Of a stretch of DNA of 64,000 bases, positions 61,308 to 64,000 are shown piece by piece. Made by a program: the position numbers and the translations under genes. Below the pieces are notes generated by a model. That model ran no database searches. It was not told the origin of the DNA and saw only the letters and a list, made by a program, of their open reading frames with translations. Position 1 is the stretch's first letter. Each line of letters opens with the position of its first letter. The DNA comes from Streptomyces xanthochromogenes (GTDB taxonomy: Bacteria > Actinomycetota > Actinomycetes > Streptomycetales > Streptomycetaceae): positions 429,988-493,987 of the forward strand of contig NZ_BMUZ01000006.1 of NCBI RefSeq assembly GCF_014650455.1. Direction: 5' to 3'.

Positions 61308-62968
61308 GACGCCAGGCCTTCCGCGAGGGGGCCGAGGGCCAGCGCCGGGAAGTAGGTCAGACCCGCGACGATCATCACGGTGCCGACCAACAGGCCGGTG
61401 AACAAGGGCTTGTTGGTGCGCAGGGTGCCGGCCGTCTCGGGGATCGGCGTCTGCTCGGCGAGCGAGCCAGCGAGCGCGAGCACGAACACCATGGGGACGA
61501 ACCGGCCGAGCAGCATGGCGAGTCCGATGCTGGTGTTGAACCACGGGGTGTTCGCGTTGAGCCCGGCGAAGGCCGAGCCGTTGTTGTTGGCGCCCGAGGT
61601 GTAGGCGTACAGGACCTCGGAGAAGCCGTGCGCGCCGGTGTTGGTCATCGAGGTCAGCGTGGACGGCATGGCCATCGCGACCGCCGTGAAGATGAGGACC
61701 AGGGCGGGGGTGACGAGGATGTAGCAGGCCACGAACTTGATCTCGCGGGTGCCGATCTTCTTGCCCAGGTACTCGGGGGTGCGCCCGACCATCAGGCCCG
61801 CGATGAACACCGCGATGACGGCCATGATCAGCATGCCGTAGAGGCCGGAGCCGGTGCCGCCCGGGGCGATCTCGCCGAGCTGCATGCCCAGCATGGTGAT
61901 GCCGCCGCCGAATCCGGTCAGCGAGGAGTGGAAGGCGTCCACCGCGCCGGTCGAGGTGAGGGTGGTGGCCACCGCGAAGATCGAGGACCCGCCGATCCCG
62001 AACCGGTTCTCCTTGCCCTCCATGGCGCCGCCCGCGAGGTCGAAGGCGGGGCCGCCGTGGTGGAACTCGGTCCACATCATCAGCGCGGTGAAACCGACCC
62101 AGATCGTCACCATCGTGGCGAGGATCGCGTAGCCCTGCTTGACCGAGCCGACCATCCTGCCGAACGTGCGGGTCAGCGCGAACGGGATGACCAGGATGAG
62201 GAAGACCTCGAAGAGGTTGGTGAAGCCGTTGGGGTTCTCGAAGGGGTGGGCGGAGTTGGCGTTGAAGTAACCGCCGCCGTTCGTACCCAGCTCCTTGATC
62301 GCCTCCTGCGAGGCGACCGCGCCCCCGTTCCACTGCTGCGAGCCGCCCATGAACTGGCCGACCTCATGGATGCCGGAGAAGTTCTGGATGGCGCCGCAGG
62401 CGACCAGGACGATCGCGCCGAGCACCGAGACGGGCAGCAGGATGCGGACGGTTCCGCGCACCAAGTCGGCCCAGAAATTGCCCAGTTCACCGGTACGGGA
62501 CCGGGCGAAGCCGCGTACCAGCGCGACGGCTACGGCGATGCCGACGGCCGCGGACACGAAGTTCTGCACGGCCAGGCCGCCCGTCTGCACGACGTGGCCC
62601 ATGGCCTGCTCGCCGGAGTACGACTGCCAGTTCGTGTTGGCCACGAAGGAGGCGGCGGTATTGAAGGCCTGGTCCGCGGGGATCGAGACGAAGCCGAGCG
62701 AGCCGGGCAGCGAGCCCTGCAGGCGCTGCATCAGATACAGGAAGAGGACGCTCACCAGGGAGAACGCGAGGACACCGCGCAGATAGGCGGGCCAGCGCAT
62801 CTCGGTGGTCGGGTTGGCGCCGACGGCCTTGTAGATCCACTTCTCGACGCGCAGATGCTTGTCGGAGGAGTAGACCCGGGCCATGTAGTCGCCGAGGGGA
62901 CGGTAGGCCAGGCCCAACGCCACGGCGAGGGCCGCGAATTGGAGCACGCCGGCTACGACAGGAGACAT
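61304..62968 (-). CDS. kdpA: Potassium-transporting ATPase subunit A
   Basis: The 554-residue channel-like subunit has four repeated M-P-M units with selectivity-filter sequences (TNWQSYSGEQ, LGTNGGGYFNANSAHPFENP, TLTSTGAVDAFHSSLT, SGANNNGSAFAGL). It selects and binds K+ from outside. It begins 8 bp after kdpF and overlaps kdpB by 4 nt. Confidence 0.98.
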
Positions 62969-62976
62969 GGCGGGAC

Positions 62977-63066
62977 TCAGAACCTCTCCGGATACACAAG
63001 GGCGAGGACGAGGTAACCCAGGAGGGCGACGGCCACGATCAGGCCGACGATGTTCTCGGCAGTCAC
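62977..63066 (-). CDS. kdpF: KdpF small subunit
   Basis: The 29-residue peptide (ENIVGLIVAVALLGYLVLAL at its centre, ending VYPERF) is a single membrane helix. It matches KdpF, which stabilises the KdpABC complex. Its GTG start overlaps the stop of the 27-residue gene upstream (GTGA). Only 8 bp separate it from kdpA. Confidence 0.9.
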   Translation of the reverse strand: MTAENIVGLIVAVALLGYLVLALVYPERF

Positions 63067-63146
63067 AGCTTTGCCACCCCCTTGGCGATGAGCGCCACCA
63101 GCGCGAAGACCGCGAGTGTGGTGACGACGAAGGCCAGATCGGCCAT
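63063..63146 (-). CDS. 27-residue membrane peptide at the head of the kdp operon
   Basis: The frame encodes MADLAFVVTTLAVFALVALI followed by AKGVAKL, a single hydrophobic helix with a basic C-terminus. GAGGAGTCCACG just before the ATG is a strong ribosome binding site, and the stop overlaps kdpF. From memory, similar peptides precede kdpF in other Streptomyces. The role may be an extra helix of the Kdp complex or a small regulator of it. Confidence 0.75.
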   Translation of the reverse strand: MADLAFVVTTLAVFALVALIAKGVAKL

Positions 63147-63154
63147 CGTGGACT

Positions 63155-63176
63155 CCTCAGAGAGGCCTCAGAGAGG
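63155..63176 (-). promoter_or_regulatory. Direct repeats upstream of the kdp operon (possible KdpE site)
   Basis: CCTCAGAGAGG occurs twice in tandem (63155-63165 and 63166-63176), 9 bp before the first kdp start codon. Direct repeats with an 11-bp step fit an OmpR-family dimer such as KdpE. The closeness to the start codon is unusual for an activator, so this is tentative. Confidence 0.4.
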
Positions 63177-63628
63177 CTCGAAACGAACGGACACCCTGAG
63201 GAAACCTCCTCACCAGGCGTGTTCGGCCTCCGTTGACGTCCCTCTTACGGCCCGCCGCGACTCCTTGACGAGTCCCATACGCGCGGGGCCTCCGGCGGGA
63301 TGGGGGTGGTGACGCGGCCGGGCCGGGGGCTGCGGAGCCCCGGCGGACCGTGCGGGCCCCGAAGGGGGTGGGGGCAGCCGGTGCGGGTTTACGCCCCTGC
63401 GGGCATGACCGGCCCTGGCGCGACCGGCACGGAGGCGGCTGGTGTGGTGCCCCGGGGGCCGTGCGGGGACGTCCGTGCGGGGCCGGCCGATGGCGCCGGG
63501 GGCAGGGACGGCCGGCCGGTGCGGGCCGTCCGACGGGTGGCCCTTGCGTGCCGGGGCGACGGCAACCGCCCGCCCCGGTACGGGAGTTGGACCGGGGCGG
63601 CCGGCGGCGCCGGACACCCCGGGGTGGG
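63177..63628. other. Gap upstream of kdp
   Basis: These 452 bp hold no gene, clear hairpin terminator or repeat that I can support. The GC content is very high after about 63290. The kdp promoter should lie in its left part (63177-63260), but I see no convincing -35/-10 pair. Confidence 0.5.
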
Positions 63629-64000
63629 TCAGGCGGCGCGCCGCACCCGGGCCGCCTTGCGGGCTTCGGACAGCTCGCGGGACTCGCCGGCACGGCGCGA
63701 GTTCCCGGTGCGGCCCGCCGACTGGCCACGGGCGGTGCCGCGGCCGCGGAAGGGGGCCTGGCCGCGCTGCTTGGGGCGGTCGGCCGGGGCCGCAGCGGGG
63801 CCGACGGGGATGCCGGACGGTGCCTGGGCGCCGGTGATGCGGCTCAACTCCGCCTCGCCGGAACGCACTTGGGTGATGGTCGGGGTGATCCCCGCGGCCA
63901 TCATCAGGCGGCTCATCTCGCGGCGCTGGTTGGGTGTGACGAGGGTGACGACGCTGCCGGACTCGCCCGCGCGGGCGGTGCGGCCGCCGCGGTGGAGGTA
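63629..64000 (-). CDS. DEAD-box RNA helicase, C-terminal part (5' end beyond the window)
   Basis: The 124 visible codons begin YLHRGGRTARAGESGSVVTLV. This is conserved helicase motif VI (HRxGRTxRxG), followed by a basic, Arg/Gly/Pro-rich tail (RPKQRGQAPFRGRGTARGQ) that probably contacts RNA. The core with motifs I-V lies off the right edge. Such helicases remodel RNA, often in ribosome assembly or cold adaptation. Confidence 0.88.
   Translation of the reverse strand, partial: YLHRGGRTARAGESGSVVTLVTPNQRREMSRLMMAAGITPTITQVRSGEAELSRITGAQAPSGIPVGPAAAPADRPKQRGQAPFRGRGTARGQSAGRTGNSRRAGESRELSEARKAARVRRAA

Noticed and set aside
61308..62333. Upstream extension of the kdpB frame to more than 1000 residues
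   Set aside because: The extension overlaps kdpA out of frame and is low-complexity. The ATG at 61307, overlapping the kdpA stop, is the natural start.
63177..63628. Genes on either strand in the gap before kdp
   Set aside because: Open frames are Arg/Pro/Gly-rich, lack ribosome binding sites and match no family pattern.

Overview
The window is high-GC DNA with the codon bias, GTG/TTG starts and GGAGG ribosome binding sites of a Streptomyces-type actinomycete. Gene content points the same way: MocR regulators, an SAV_915-type protein, a GH46 chitosanase, an excalibur lipoprotein, and kdp with kdpF. It reads as chromosomal core or near-core sequence. I see no rRNA, tRNA, CRISPR array, prophage or transposase.

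The dominant theme is purine and allantoin catabolism, split into islands. Allantoicase and allantoinase (688-3145) sit beside the IclR-type regulator allR (3485-4288), with malate synthase aceB at 13512. A salvage block runs from 25499 to 32178: two NCS2 purine permeases, an 8-oxoguanine/guanine-type deaminase, uricase, 5-hydroxyisourate hydrolase and OHCU decarboxylase. Next come an HTH protein, a YkoF-like protein, hydroxypyruvate isomerase, tartronate semialdehyde reductase and catalase (32348-36612). Glyoxylate carboligase lies at 41682-43472. Together they take urate to allantoin, allantoate and glyoxylate, then either to malate or through tartronate semialdehyde to glycerate. Catalase would remove the H2O2 made by uricase. 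Ureidoglycolate lyase, glycerate kinase and xanthine dehydrogenase are not in the window.

Two operator families tie the islands together. Motif A is a 15-bp palindrome, TTCC(G/A)-N5-(C/T)GGAA, in the promoters of allB, allR, aceB, hyi and gcl. In four of these it is paired with a weaker copy exactly 21 bp away, centre to centre. AllR is the natural candidate regulator. Motif B, TTCAAC-N5-GTTGA, overlaps the -35 box of the uricase operon and of catalase, and also lies in the allB promoter. Its regulator is unknown.

Other regions: 4386-8185 holds an ABC exporter diverging from a NarL-type two-component pair. 8295-10022 is a papain-like protease cassette with a duplicated N-terminal domain. 10563-13245 has a MocR regulator and an NTP transferase. 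15194-22801 has a YfcC-type transporter, a dipeptidase, an FN3 lipoprotein, a pentapeptide protein, chitosanase and an excalibur lipoprotein. 22805-25247 is an orphan PTS EIIC cassette. 37165-41464 holds small secreted and hydrolase genes and an ArsR-SRPBCC fusion. 43782-52901 has an Mrr-like zinc-ribbon protein, two acyl-CoA synthetases, an MFS exporter, LysE and an AlkZ-like protein. 53245-57631 has CorA, a frameshifted secreted protein, a family 5-like uracil-DNA glycosylase and a P450. 57713-63146 is kdpFABC plus kdpE with no kdpD. The right edge is the C-terminus of an RNA helicase.

Several intergenic gaps carry short tandem repeats with periods of 13 to 27 bp. Two genes carry frameshifts: a tautomerase and an HtaA-like secreted protein.
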